This document shows, piece after piece, positions 53,657 to 62,623 of a stretch of DNA of 64,000 nt. The stretch is from NCBI GenBank assembly GCA_017513125.1, contig JAFWDI010000006.1, positions 62,001 to 126,000 on the forward strand, given 5' to 3'. The notes below the pieces were generated by a model, which had not been told where the DNA came from, searched no databases, and worked only from the letters and a program-made list of their open reading frames with translations. Origin of the DNA: Lachnospiraceae bacterium. GTDB lineage: Bacteria > Bacillota > Clostridia > Lachnospirales > Lachnospiraceae. The position numbers and the translations under genes are program-made. Within the stretch, counting starts at the first letter, position 1. Each line of letters starts with the position of its first letter.

Positions 53657-54535
53657 TTACGGCTCGATCCCTCTCTTCCTCCGTGAAACGCGGGCACCCT
53701 CGACAGCGAGGATGCATACGACGATCAGGGCCGCCGAGACCGCCATGGATCCGAAGAAGAACAGATCCCGCGACAGCAGAGTCTGGACCTGCGAAAGCTC
53801 GGTGATCAGCACCGAGACCGTGTTCGCGGTAATGTGCAGCAGGATAGGCGCTGCGAGGCACCCCGAGCGCTCGCAGACATAAGCCAGCAGAATGCCGACG
53901 CCGAACGCGTACAGTCCCTGCACGATGTTCCCGTGCGCGAGCGCGAACAGAAACGCCGAGACCAGCATGGCCGGCAGGAAGCCGATCGTGTCTCGCATCC
54001 GCCGGAACGCGAGTCCGCGGTAGACCAGCTCCTCGACGATCGGGATCAGAACTCCAATGACGATGATCTCCACGACGATGCCCGACGAGAAGAGCATGGC
54101 CTCGACATTGATAAACGAACTCGACGTTTCGGGAAGACTGCTCAGACTGATCAACTCGTTCCCGAGTAGGCAGGCGGCCGCGCCGAACACGATCGAGAGC
54201 GCCACGACGCCTCCCGCCACACGCGGCGGGGCGATGCCGGCGATTCGGCGGTCCTCGCGGTCATTGCTCAGATACAGACCGAGCAGCGGCAGCGTCACCA
54301 GCGCCGCGACGGTCATGGCTGGCAGGGTCATCTGAAGCAGCTGCCTCAGCCCCTCGTTCATGAAGGACCCTGCGTCGAAGTTCGTGATATCAAATCCGTT
54401 CCGCGCGAGCGGCCCCATCAACGCATAGATCGCGGCCGCGCTCTCCGCCAGACCCTGTGCCAGAAAATAGACAAAGATCGGATAAAGTATGCGCCATACC
54501 TGTCTGGGTACGCTGTATCTTCTCACACCTTGCAT
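53657..54535 (-). CDS. CPBP-family intramembrane metalloprotease
   Basis: A 292-residue membrane protein with about eight helices. The CPBP/ABI motifs are present: EExxxR (VEELVYRGLAF) near residue 175, FxxxH (FLFALAHGN) near 208 and a third conserved His (ILLHITANT). It may cleave prenylated or other membrane-embedded substrates, or act in bacteriocin self-protection. The AAGGAGG ribosome binding site is 20 nt from the ATG, with a C(UUCG)G hairpin in between that would bring them together. Confidence 0.88.
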   Translation of the reverse strand: MQGVRRYSVPRQVWRILYPIFVYFLAQGLAESAAAIYALMGPLARNGFDITNFDAGSFMNEGLRQLLQMTLPAMTVAALVTLPLLGLYLSNDREDRRIAGIAPPRVAGGVVALSIVFGAAACLLGNELISLSSLPETSSSFINVEAMLFSSGIVVEIIVIGVLIPIVEELVYRGLAFRRMRDTIGFLPAMLVSAFLFALAHGNIVQGLYAFGVGILLAYVCERSGCLAAPILLHITANTVSVLITELSQVQTLLSRDLFFFGSMAVSAALIVVCILAVEGARVSRRKRGIEP

Positions 54536-54570
54536 ATCTTTTCGCGCCGAAGCGCTCCTCCTTCAAATGA

Positions 54571-54601
54571 ACAGGCAGCCGGAACGTTTCCGGCTGCCTG
54601 T
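54571..54601 (-). terminator. Hairpin between copA and the CPBP gene
   Basis: ACAGGCAGCCGGAAACGTTCCGGCTGCCTGT forms a strong stem on the minus strand; the tail TCATTTG has few Ts. It probably reduces but may not abolish transcription from copA into the CPBP gene. Confidence 0.65.
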
Positions 54602-54647
54602 ATCTTACCACTCTTTTCGGGCAATGTCACCACGCCCGCCGTGTCTG

Positions 54648-54851
54648 TCACTCGATCCCGGTCACTTCATACCCGGCCTCGACGACCGCCGCGGTCAGCG
54701 CCTCGTCCGTCACCTCCGGGCCGCACTCGACCTGCGCGGTGCCTGCGGCCAGATCCACTTTCGCGGTCACGCCCGCGATGCCGTTCAGGGCCTTCTCGAC
54801 TCTGCCCTGGCAGTGCTCGCACATCATTCCTTCGATCTTCATGGTCTTCAT
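54648..54851 (-). CDS. CopZ-like copper chaperone from an internal start in copA (predicted)
   Basis: In-frame ATG at 54851, 67 codons, the same frame as copA. It is preceded by GAAGGAGGAAAC, with GGAGG ten bases from the ATG, a spacing and strength unlikely by chance inside an Ala/Glu linker. The product (starts [16 protein letters not shown], ends YEVTGIE) is a complete HMA/CopZ-like domain with CxxC. Either the domain is simply the C-terminal part of CopA, or the cell also makes it as a free chaperone. It has not been demonstrated. Confidence 0.6.
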   Translation of the reverse strand: MKTMKIEGMMCEHCQGRVEKALNGIAGVTAKVDLAAGTAQVECGPEVTDEALTAAVVEAGYEVTGIE

Positions 54852-57527
54852 CGCAATGTTTCCTCCTTCGCTGATACTCTCTTCCGCAGTCTCTGCGGCT
54901 TCTTCCGCAGCCTCCGCTACAGGCTCTTCCGTGGCCGCCGCAGCTTCTTCCGCGGGCTCTTCCACAGGCTCCGCCGCAGGCTCTTCCGCGGCCGCCGCAG
55001 CTTCTTCCGTGACTTCTGCGGCCTCTTCCGCGGCCTCCGCCGCAGCTTCGTTCTGCTGCATCCTTGCGAAGAGCGCCTGGCCCGACGCGACGCAGGCGGG
55101 TCCCACCATCGTCGGCATCGCCGTTCCGCTCGTCCCGACGGCAGCCTGCTTCACCGCTTCCGCCTCCTGCGCCGCGTTTTCCGCGGCCGGCTTCCGGGTC
55201 TCGCCGCGCTTCTTCAGCGGTCGGTCCTTCGAGGCGTCGTGCATCCTAAACAGGTTCAGCCGCAGCGCGTTCATGACCACGCAGAAGCTCGACAGGCTCA
55301 TAGCCGCAGCGCCGACCATCGGGTTCAGCGACCAGCCCAGCAGCGCCACATAGGCGCCTGCCGCGAGCGGGATGCACAGGACATTGTAGAAAAATGCCCA
55401 GAACAGGTTCTGATGAATATGCCGCAGAGTCGCGCGGCTCAGGCGGATAGCTGCCGGCACGTCGGCCAGCGAGCTCTTCATCAGGACCACGTCTGCCGCG
55501 TCGACCGCCACGTCCGCGCCGGCGCCGATCGCAATGCCGATGTCGGCCCGGGTGAGCGCCGGAGCGTCATTGATCCCGTCGCCGACCATCGCGACCTTCC
55601 CCTGCTCCTGCAGTTCGCGGATCACAGCCTCCTTCCCGTCGGGCAGCACGCCGGCGATCACTTCGTCCACGCCTGCCTGCGCGCCGATGGCGCGGGCGGT
55701 CCGCTCGTTATCTCCGGTCAGCATGACCACGCGGATCCCCATGTTCCGCAGCTGACGGACAGCCTCGGAGCTGTCCTCCTTTATCACGTCCGCGACCGCG
55801 ATGATGCCCGCGGTCTTTCCGTCCTTCGCGAAAAGCAGCGGGGTCTTCCCGGCTTCGGCCAGTGCCTGCGCCGCAGCCTCCGTCTCATCCGTCAGTCCAC
55901 ACTGCTCCCCGATGAAGCTCATACTTCCGCCGAGCAGCACGCTGTCCGCGAGTTTCGCGGTCAGGCCGTTTCCGGGCAGGGCCCGGAACTCCGTCACTTC
56001 CTCCGGGGTGAGCCCGCGGGCTTCCGCCTCGGCATTGACCGCCTTCGCGAGCGGATGTTCGCTCTTCGACTCGAGCGCCGCCGCCAGCGCCAGCAGGTCA
56101 GCCTCCGTCACACCCTCCGCCGGTACGATGTCGGTCACGCGCGGCTCTCCCGCGGTGATCGTACCGGTCTTATCCAGCACCACGATATCCATCTTTCCGG
56201 CCTGCTCCAGCGAGACAGCGGTCTTAAACAGGATGCCGTTCTTCGCGCCCATGCCGTTTCCGACCATGATCGCGACAGGCGTCGCCAGGCCCAGCGCGCA
56301 GGGGCAGCTGATGACCAGGACCGCCACGGCATGCGTCAGCGCATTGCCGAACGGCACGCGGACGAGCATCCAGATCACGAACGTGACCAGAGCAATGATA
56401 ATGACCGTCGGAACGAACACGCCCGAGACCCGGTCCGCGATCTTCGCGATCGGAGCCTTCGTGGCCGCCGCGTCCGAAACCATCTTAATGATCTGCGACA
56501 GCGTCGTATCCTCGCCCACGCGCGTCGCCTCGCAGCGCAGGTATCCGGAAGTGTTCGCGGTCGCCGCCGAGACGCGGTCCCCCGGAGCCTTATCCACCGG
56601 GATGCTCTCGCCGGTCAGCGCGGCCTCGTTCACTGCGCTGATGCCGTCGACGACCACACCGTCGACCGGGATGTTCTCGCCGGGGCGCACCACGAAGATA
56701 TCGCCCTTCTTTACCTGATCGATCGGAACCGTCTGTTCGGCGCCGTCCACGAGAATCACCGCGGTCTTCGGCGCGAGCTTCATCAGGCTCTTCAGCGCGT
56801 TCGTCGTGCGGCCCTTCGACATGGCCTCGAGCATCTTACCGACCGTGATCAGGGTCAGGATCATCGCCGCGCTTTCGAAATAGAGCCCGTGCGCGTAATG
56901 CATGACCATCTGCGCGTCGCCGCCGCGCATGGCCTCCGCCATCGCGAAGAGCACGAACACGCTGTAGACGAACGACGCCATGGAGCCGAGCGCCACGAGT
57001 GTGTCCATGTTCGGAGAACGGTGCACCAGGCCCTTAAAGCCGCTCACGAAGAACTTCTGATTAATGATCATGACGATCCCCGCGAGGATCATCTGGACGA
57101 CGCCCTGGATCACGTGGTTCTCCGCCATCACCGGCGGCAGCGGGAAGCCCGCCATCATGTGCCCCATCGACACATACATCAGGATCGCGAGAAACACGAT
57201 CGATGTGAGCAGCCGGCGCTTCAGCACCGGGGTCTCGTGATCCTTCAGGGCTTCCTCCTCGGCCGCGTAGAGCGAGACGCCTGCGGGGCCGGCGCTTTCG
57301 GACGCGCCCGGCGTTCCCGCGCCCATCGCGGGCTTCGGGCTCGCACCGTAGCCGGCGTTCTCGACCGCGGCGATGATGTCCTCGTCGGAAGCCGTTCCCT
57401 CAACGCCCATCGAGTTCGTGAGCAGGCTGACCGAGCAGGACTCCACACCGGGGACCCCGCTCACCGCCTTCTCCACGCGCGCGCTGCACGCCGCGCAGCT
57501 CATGCCTGTAACGATATACTGTTTCAT
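54648..57527 (-). CDS. copA: Copper-exporting P1B-type ATPase with N- and C-terminal HMA domains
   Basis: Pumps Cu(I) out of the cell using ATP. The 959-residue protein has HMA1 at about 1-66 (MSCAACS, C11/C14), eight membrane helices, the [13 protein letters not shown] ion site near residue 407, phosphorylated Asp in [11 protein letters not shown] near 450, SEHPLAKAV and [10 protein letters not shown]. After the last helices come an Ala/Glu-rich linker (about 800-890) with repeated EEPAAE-like units and a second HMA at 893-959 (GMMCEHC). Its Met893 has its own SD (see 54648-54851). CsoR is encoded 41 nt upstream. Confidence 0.95.
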   Translation of the reverse strand: MKQYIVTGMSCAACSARVEKAVSGVPGVESCSVSLLTNSMGVEGTASDEDIIAAVENAGYGASPKPAMGAGTPGASESAGPAGVSLYAAEEEALKDHETPVLKRRLLTSIVFLAILMYVSMGHMMAGFPLPPVMAENHVIQGVVQMILAGIVMIINQKFFVSGFKGLVHRSPNMDTLVALGSMASFVYSVFVLFAMAEAMRGGDAQMVMHYAHGLYFESAAMILTLITVGKMLEAMSKGRTTNALKSLMKLAPKTAVILVDGAEQTVPIDQVKKGDIFVVRPGENIPVDGVVVDGISAVNEAALTGESIPVDKAPGDRVSAATANTSGYLRCEATRVGEDTTLSQIIKMVSDAAATKAPIAKIADRVSGVFVPTVIIIALVTFVIWMLVRVPFGNALTHAVAVLVISCPCALGLATPVAIMVGNGMGAKNGILFKTAVSLEQAGKMDIVVLDKTGTITAGEPRVTDIVPAEGVTEADLLALAAALESKSEHPLAKAVNAEAEARGLTPEEVTEFRALPGNGLTAKLADSVLLGGSMSFIGEQCGLTDETEAAAQALAEAGKTPLLFAKDGKTAGIIAVADVIKEDSSEAVRQLRNMGIRVVMLTGDNERTARAIGAQAGVDEVIAGVLPDGKEAVIRELQEQGKVAMVGDGINDAPALTRADIGIAIGAGADVAVDAADVVLMKSSLADVPAAIRLSRATLRHIHQNLFWAFFYNVLCIPLAAGAYVALLGWSLNPMVGAAAMSLSSFCVVMNALRLNLFRMHDASKDRPLKKRGETRKPAAENAAQEAEAVKQAAVGTSGTAMPTMVGPACVASGQALFARMQQNEAAAEAAEEAAEVTEEAAAAAEEPAAEPVEEPAEEAAAATEEPVAEAAEEAAETAEESISEGGNIAMKTMKIEGMMCEHCQGRVEKALNGIAGVTAKVDLAAGTAQVECGPEVTDEALTAAVVEAGYEVTGIE

Positions 57528-57568
57528 GTTGTTCTCCCGCGGGCGTTTTTCGACCCGCTCCGTGCTGT

Positions 57569-57832
57569 TTATTTCATCAGTTTCGCGAGCAATGCCGTCA
57601 TCTCTTCGATCTTTTCGTTCCGCTCCTCATCCGTCTTCGCGTCCGCGACGCAGGACTTCAGATGCGCGGCCAGAATCTCGGTGTTCACTTTATTCAGGAT
57701 CGCCTCTGTCGCCAGAAGCTGCGTCGAAATATCGATGCAGTAGCGGTCCTCCTCCATCATGCGGATGATCCCGTCCATCTGTCCGCGGGCGGTCTTCATC
57801 AGCCGCAATACTTTCTCTCGTTCTGCCTGCAT
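57569..57832 (-). CDS. csoR: CsoR-family copper-sensing repressor
   Basis: An 87-residue all-helical tetrameric repressor. The Cu(I) ligands of the CsoR fingerprint are present: C32 in [10 protein letters not shown], and H57 and C61 in [10 protein letters not shown]. The N-terminal [17 protein letters not shown] helix binds DNA. It is first in csoR-copA, and its own promoter is overlapped by a palindromic operator, so copper should release both genes. Confidence 0.93.
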   Translation of the reverse strand: MQAEREKVLRLMKTARGQMDGIIRMMEEDRYCIDISTQLLATEAILNKVNTEILAAHLKSCVADAKTDEERNEKIEEMTALLAKLMK

Positions 57833-57869
57833 GGGTTCCCCTCTTCCCTTCAGTGCCTTTCAGTTCCAG

Positions 57870-57886
57870 ACACCCCCCGGGGGTGT
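57870..57886 (-). promoter_or_regulatory. CsoR operator
   Basis: Palindrome ACACCCCC-C-GGGGGTGT, the G-tract type bound by CsoR, about 40 nt before csoR and just downstream of its -10 box. Confidence 0.75.
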
Positions 57887-57892
57887 GGTGTT

Positions 57893-57921
57893 ATTGTCTC
57901 ATATCTGCAGCCCTGTGTCAA
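57893..57921 (-). promoter_or_regulatory. Promoter of csoR-copA
   Basis: TTGACA, 17-bp spacer, GACAAT on the minus strand. The operator begins seven bases downstream and would block the start site. Confidence 0.75.
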
Positions 57922-57926
57922 GAACG

Positions 57927-57950
57927 GAAAAGAGCCCCGTCCGGGGCTCT
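57927..57950 (-). terminator. Terminator after purD
   Basis: AGAGCCCCGG/CCGGGGCTCT-type stem with TTTT tail on the minus strand; the end of the purM-N-D transcript. Confidence 0.88.
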
Positions 57951-57976
57951 CTGATCCGGCGCTTCATGCCCGGGAC

Positions 57977-59257
57977 TTACATATTCTCGACTTCCTTGGC
58001 GATATCGCTCCGCATATACTTATTCTCGAAGCTCACCCAGCCCGCGGCCTCGTACGCCTTCTTCCGGGCCTCGCCCAGCGTCTTTCCGGTCGCACACGCG
58101 CCGAGCACGCGGCCGCCGTTCGTCAGGTACTCGCCTTCGGGCCCGAACTTCGTGCCCGCGTGGAAGCAGTAATATCCTTCCGCCTCGTGCGCCTTCACGG
58201 TGTCGAGTCCGGTGATGACCTTTCCCTTCTCGTACGCGACGGGGTATCCGTCGGACGCGAGGATCACGATGACCGCCGCCTCGTCCGAGAATTCCAGGTC
58301 GAGCTCATCGAGCTTCCCGTCGATGCAGGCCTCGAACACGTCGATGATGTCGTTCTTCAGCCGCGGCAGGATGACCTGCGCTTCGGGATCGCCGAAGCGG
58401 GCGTTATACTCCAGCACCTTCGGGCCGTTCTCCGTCAGCATCAGGCCGAAAAAGATCACGCCCTTGAACGGACGGCCCTCGGCCTTCATCGCCGCGACGG
58501 TCGGCCGGAAGATCTTCTCCTGGCAGAACGCGTCGATCTCGGGCGTATAGAACGGGGTCGGGGAGAAGTTCCCCATGCCGCCCGTATTCAGGCCCTCGTT
58601 CCCGTCCTTCGCGCGCTTATAGTCCTGCGACGAACTCATGGTCTTGATGGTCTCGCCGTCCACGAACGACAGCACGCTGACCTCGCGGCCGGTCATGAAC
58701 TCCTCGATGACCATCTTATTCCCCGCCGTGCCGAACGCCTTATCCTCCATGATCTGCTTCACGCCGGCCTTAGCGGCCTCCATGTCCTCGCAGATCAGCA
58801 CGCCCTTCCCGAGCGCCAGGCCGTCCGCCTTCAGGACGATCGGGAAGTCCACGGTCTCCAGGTACGCGAGCGCCGCCGCGGGATCCGTGAAGTTCTCGTA
58901 CTTCGCGGTCGGGATTCCGTACTTCTTCATAAGATCCTTCGAGAATGCCTTCGAACCCTCGAGGATCGCCGCGTTCTTCCGCGGTCCGAACGCGCGGATG
59001 CCCGCCTCCTCGAAGCGGTCGATGAGTCCGCCCACCAGCGGATCGTCCATGCCGACGACCGCCAGGCCGATCTCCTTCTCCTTCGCGAACTCCACGAGCC
59101 GGTCGAACTCCATCGCCGCGATCGGGACGCACTCCGCAAACTCCGCGATGCCGGCATTGCCCGGGGCGCAGTAAAACGCGTCCACCTTCGGGCTCTGTGC
59201 GATCTTCCATGCCAGCGCGTGCTCTCTTCCGCCGCTACCTACCAGTAATACGTTCAT
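57977..59257 (-). CDS. purD: Phosphoribosylamine-glycine ligase
   Basis: Second committed step of purine synthesis: phosphoribosylamine plus glycine plus ATP gives GAR. The 426-residue ATP-grasp enzyme begins MNVLLVGSGGREHALAWKI. ADGLALGKGVLICED, NTGGMGNFSP and EYNARFGDPEAQVILPRL are typical. The ATG at 59257 follows AAAAGGAG. Confidence 0.97.
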   Translation of the reverse strand: MNVLLVGSGGREHALAWKIAQSPKVDAFYCAPGNAGIAEFAECVPIAAMEFDRLVEFAKEKEIGLAVVGMDDPLVGGLIDRFEEAGIRAFGPRKNAAILEGSKAFSKDLMKKYGIPTAKYENFTDPAAALAYLETVDFPIVLKADGLALGKGVLICEDMEAAKAGVKQIMEDKAFGTAGNKMVIEEFMTGREVSVLSFVDGETIKTMSSSQDYKRAKDGNEGLNTGGMGNFSPTPFYTPEIDAFCQEKIFRPTVAAMKAEGRPFKGVIFFGLMLTENGPKVLEYNARFGDPEAQVILPRLKNDIIDVFEACIDGKLDELDLEFSDEAAVIVILASDGYPVAYEKGKVITGLDTVKAHEAEGYYCFHAGTKFGPEGEYLTNGGRVLGACATGKTLGEARKKAYEAAGWVSFENKYMRSDIAKEVENM

Positions 59258-59308
59258 GAGTTCTCCTTTTCTCAATGTCAATGCTTCGTCATGCCGCGTC
59301 CCTGCCGC

Positions 59309-59947
59309 TCAGGCATCCGCCCCTGGAAGGATCCTCGTGGTCCTCCCCTCGATCACGACGCGTCCCTGCGCGATCAGGTCGATCGCCTGCGGGAGGATCT
59401 GCCACTCGGCTTCCTCCATGATGCGCTGCTGCAGCGCCTTCGGGGTGTCGCCGTCCTGTACGTAAACGGCTTTCTGCAGGATGATGGGCCCGGTGTCCAT
59501 GTCCTCGTCCACGAAATGCACGGTCGCCCCGCTGACCTTCACGCCGCGCGCGAGCGCCTGCTCGTGGACCTTCAGCCCGTAGTAGCCCACGCCGCAGAAC
59601 GACGGGATCAGCGACGGGTGGATGTTGATGATCATCCCGGGATACGCGCGGACCATGGCCTCGGGCACCTGCACCAGGAAGCCCGCCAGCACGATCAGGT
59701 CCGGCGCGATCTCGTCGATCTTCGCGAGAAGCCCTTCGTTAAACTCCGTGCGCGTCGCAAAATCCTTCGGCGAGACGCAGATGCCCGGCACCCCGGCGTT
59801 CGCCGCCCGGGTCAGTGCGTAGGCGTCCGCGTTATTGCTGATCACGCCGACGATCTCGGCGTCACGGATCTTCCCCGCGGCGACCGCGTCGAGGATCGCC
59901 TGCAGGTTCGTGCCTCCGCCGGAGACACAGACTAATACTCGAAGCAT
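59309..59947 (-). CDS. purN: Phosphoribosylglycinamide formyltransferase
   Basis: Third step: formyl-tetrahydrofolate-dependent formylation of GAR. The 212-residue enzyme has LVCVSGGGTNLQAILDA, the catalytic Asn/His/Asp set in INIHPSLIPSFCGVGYYG and VHFVDEDMDTGPIILQ. The ATG at 59947 is used because GGAGGAAC precedes it. It is 47 nt after purM and 51 nt before purD. Confidence 0.96.
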   Translation of the reverse strand: MLRVLVCVSGGGTNLQAILDAVAAGKIRDAEIVGVISNNADAYALTRAANAGVPGICVSPKDFATRTEFNEGLLAKIDEIAPDLIVLAGFLVQVPEAMVRAYPGMIINIHPSLIPSFCGVGYYGLKVHEQALARGVKVSGATVHFVDEDMDTGPIILQKAVYVQDGDTPKALQQRIMEEAEWQILPQAIDLIAQGRVVIEGRTTRILPGADA

Positions 59948-59994
59948 GATGTTCCTCCGTCGGACCGGCATGCGCCGGCCCGCATGCGCAGCTG

Positions 59995-61020
59995 TCAGAT
60001 CAGGTCGATGCCCTTCTCGCCCCCGACGATCCGTCCGACCACCCAGGCTTCCTCGCCCGCCGCGTGCAGCGCCGCGAGCGTCTCGTCCGCCTGCGCGGTG
60101 TCGACCGCGAGGATCATGCCGAGGCCCATATTATATGTATTGTACATATCGCGCTCGCTGACGTCGCCGGTCCGGGCCAGCAGCCCGAAAATGGGCGGGA
60201 CCGGATAGCTGTCCTTCCGGATCTCGGCCCGCACGCCGTCCTTCAGCATGCGCGGGATGTTCTCGTAGAAGCCGCCGCCGGTGATGTGGCTGCAGGCCTT
60301 GATCGTGACGCCCGCCTCCGCGACTGCCTTCAAAGCCTTCACATAGATGCGCGTGGGCGCCAGCAGCGTCTCGCCCAGCGTCGCGCCGAGCTCGTCATAG
60401 TAGGTGTTCAGCGACTCCGCGCTCATGTCGAAGACCTTCCGCACCAGCGAGAAGCCGTTCGAGTGCACGCCCGACGACGCGATGCCGATCAGCGTGTCGC
60501 CGGCCGCCAGCGTGCTGCCGTCGATCATATCCTTCTTATCGACCACGCCCACCGCGAAGCCCGCGATGTCGTAATCCTCCTCCGGCATCATGCCGGGATG
60601 CTCCGCGGTCTCGCCGCCGACGAGTGCGCAGCCCGCCTGCCGGCATCCCTCCGCGACGCCCTTCACGATGTCCGCGATCTTCTCCGGAAAGTTCTTCCCG
60701 CAGGCGATGTAGTCCAGGAAGAACAGCGGTTCGCCGCCGCCGCAGACGATGTCGTTCACACACATGGCCACGCAGTCGATGCCGATCGTGTCATGTTTGT
60801 CCAGGACCATCGCCAGTTTCAGCTTCGTGCCCACGCCGTCGGTGCCGGATACGAGGATCGGCTCCTCCATGTCCTTAAACGCGGCCGCCGAAAACGCGCC
60901 CGCAAATCCGCCGATGCCGCCGAGGACCTCGGGCCGGTTCGTGCTCTTCACGTGCTCCTTGATCATTTCGACCGAAAGGTATCCGGCCTCGATATCTACG
61001 CCTGCCTTTTTATAATCCAT
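59995..61020 (-). CDS. purM: Phosphoribosylformylglycinamidine cyclo-ligase
   Basis: Closes the imidazole ring to give AIR. The 341-residue ATP enzyme begins [60 protein letters not shown] and the [15 protein letters not shown] region are all typical. Confidence 0.97.
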   Translation of the reverse strand: MDYKKAGVDIEAGYLSVEMIKEHVKSTNRPEVLGGIGGFAGAFSAAAFKDMEEPILVSGTDGVGTKLKLAMVLDKHDTIGIDCVAMCVNDIVCGGGEPLFFLDYIACGKNFPEKIADIVKGVAEGCRQAGCALVGGETAEHPGMMPEEDYDIAGFAVGVVDKKDMIDGSTLAAGDTLIGIASSGVHSNGFSLVRKVFDMSAESLNTYYDELGATLGETLLAPTRIYVKALKAVAEAGVTIKACSHITGGGFYENIPRMLKDGVRAEIRKDSYPVPPIFGLLARTGDVSERDMYNTYNMGLGMILAVDTAQADETLAALHAAGEEAWVVGRIVGGEKGIDLI

Positions 61021-61067
61021 GTGCTCCTCCTGTATGATGTGGGCCGGCCCGCATTCCGCGGACGGCG

Positions 61068-61298
61068 TCAGTAAAACAGTTTATCCTCGTCGCCTTCGAG
61101 GCGCGTGATCATCTTCAGTGACAGCATGCGCTCGTTATACTCCGCCTCGTCCACCGTCACGTGTTCCGGCTCGTTCGCCGTCACGTACAGCTGCTCCTGA
61201 AGCTCCAGCGCCTCCTCCAGGCCGCGCAGTGCCGAGAACGGCGCGAACTGCTTCGCCCGCTCGCTCACAGGCATCTTTCCTCTGGGCTTATTCCCCAC
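61068..61298 (-). CDS. YolD-family small protein
   Basis: A 76-residue protein of the YolD-like type, which usually accompanies UvrX/YqjW-type Y-family polymerases. It has the typical motif [20 protein letters not shown]. The start is a GTG at 61298, eight bases after GGAGG, and overlaps the polymerase gene by 11 nt. It may regulate or assist the polymerase; the precise role is not known. Confidence 0.82.
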   Translation of the reverse strand: MGNKPRGKMPVSERAKQFAPFSALRGLEEALELQEQLYVTANEPEHVTVDEAEYNERMLSLKMITRLEGDEDKLFY

Positions 61299-62595
61299 TC
61301 TTATGGCCTCCGATCTGGCGGTTCCGCTCTCTGGTGGTCGCGGCGTCCTCCAGGTTCATCCCCTTTAGGATAGCATTCTTTCCGAATTTTTTCTTTATCT
61401 CCAGCACAGCTTTCTGCATTTTTCGGTTTTTTTCGACGGACTCGTCCGGTCCGAACAGGCTGTACTGATGATATGTCTCGGGCGCGACCTGGTTCGCGGT
61501 AATGTTCACGCGGCGGATCGGAATCTCCGGATCGACGATCTCGCGGTACAGTTCCGCGAGCGCCGGCACCCAGACCGAATCCGCGTCGGTGGGTTCGGGC
61601 AATGACACGCTCCCGCTCGCATAGGCCGACCCGAAGCGGTTCAGGGGCGCGCCCGCCGCCTCGGCATGCTCAAGGGCGGTGTGCGAGTACATGACGTACA
61701 ATGTCATCGAGTCCGTCACCAGCTCCTTCTCCGCGAGGTCCAGACAGAGCAGATCGGTCATCTCCTTCACGATCAGTTCGCCCTCCTCAAACGCGTAGTC
61801 GCGCATGAGCACCTGTCCGCTCGAAAGGCTGTTCGACTTCGGCCGGTAGGCCTTGATGTCCGCCATCGTGACCGGCTCGCGGCCCCAGGCGTGATCGATC
61901 AGCAGTTCCGCGTCGATCCCGAACACCCGGTACATCAGGTCCTCGTCCGCCTCCGCGATGTCACGCATCGTGAGGATCCCGTAGCGCGCCAGCGTGCGCG
62001 CCGTGCCCGGGCCGATCCGCCAGAAATCCGTCAGCGGACGGTGATCCCAGAGCGTCTTCCGATAACTCTCCTCATCGAGATAACCGATAAAATCCTCCGC
62101 GTGCTTCGCGGTGATGTCGAGCGCGATCTTCGTCAGATAGAGGTTCGTGCCGATGCCGCAGGTCGCCCGGATCCCGGTGCGCTCGAGCACCGTGTCCATG
62201 ACCGTCTTTGCGAGCGCGCGGGCGCTCAGCCCGTAGAACGGCAGATAGCTCGTAACGTCGATGAACGCCTCGTCGATCGAATAGACGTAGATGTCGTCCT
62301 TCGAGAAAAACTCCAGATAGATCCCGAAGATCTTCGCGGCGTAGTCGACATACAGCTGCATCCGCGGGACCGCGGTGATGTATTCGACCGTTTCGGGGAT
62401 CTCGTAGACCCGGCAGCGGTTCTTCACTCCGATGGCTTTCATGGACGGGGAGACCGCGAGGCAGATCGTGCCTTTGGAGCGGTCCTTGTCCGCGACGACC
62501 AGGTTCGCGGTCATGGGATCCAGCCCCCGCTCGACGCATTCGACGGAGGCATAAAAGGATTTCAGGTCAATGCAGATGTAGGTATATTCACTCAT
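61288..62595 (-). CDS. Y-family (UvrX/DinB-like) translesion DNA polymerase
   Basis: A 435-residue lesion-bypass polymerase. The catalytic carboxylates are in IDLKSFYASVE (near residue 10) and DIYVYSIDEAFIDVT (near 105). The thumb and little-finger domains follow, ending with the clamp-binding motif QYSLF. No LexA-type operator was identified upstream: it lies 28 nt after gldA, so regulation may come from the gldA promoter. Confidence 0.9.
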   Translation of the reverse strand: MSEYTYICIDLKSFYASVECVERGLDPMTANLVVADKDRSKGTICLAVSPSMKAIGVKNRCRVYEIPETVEYITAVPRMQLYVDYAAKIFGIYLEFFSKDDIYVYSIDEAFIDVTSYLPFYGLSARALAKTVMDTVLERTGIRATCGIGTNLYLTKIALDITAKHAEDFIGYLDEESYRKTLWDHRPLTDFWRIGPGTARTLARYGILTMRDIAEADEDLMYRVFGIDAELLIDHAWGREPVTMADIKAYRPKSNSLSSGQVLMRDYAFEEGELIVKEMTDLLCLDLAEKELVTDSMTLYVMYSHTALEHAEAAGAPLNRFGSAYASGSVSLPEPTDADSVWVPALAELYREIVDPEIPIRRVNITANQVAPETYHQYSLFGPDESVEKNRKMQKAVLEIKKKFGKNAILKGMNLEDAATTRERNRQIGGHKSGE

Positions 62596-62623
62596 CCGGC
62601 CTCCGCGTCCCTTCGCCGCGGGC

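Noticed and set aside
54489..57743. A 1084-codon plus-strand open frame over copA and csoR
   Set aside because: Composition (Arg/His/Leu runs) is that of an antisense shadow; all conserved motifs are on the minus strand.
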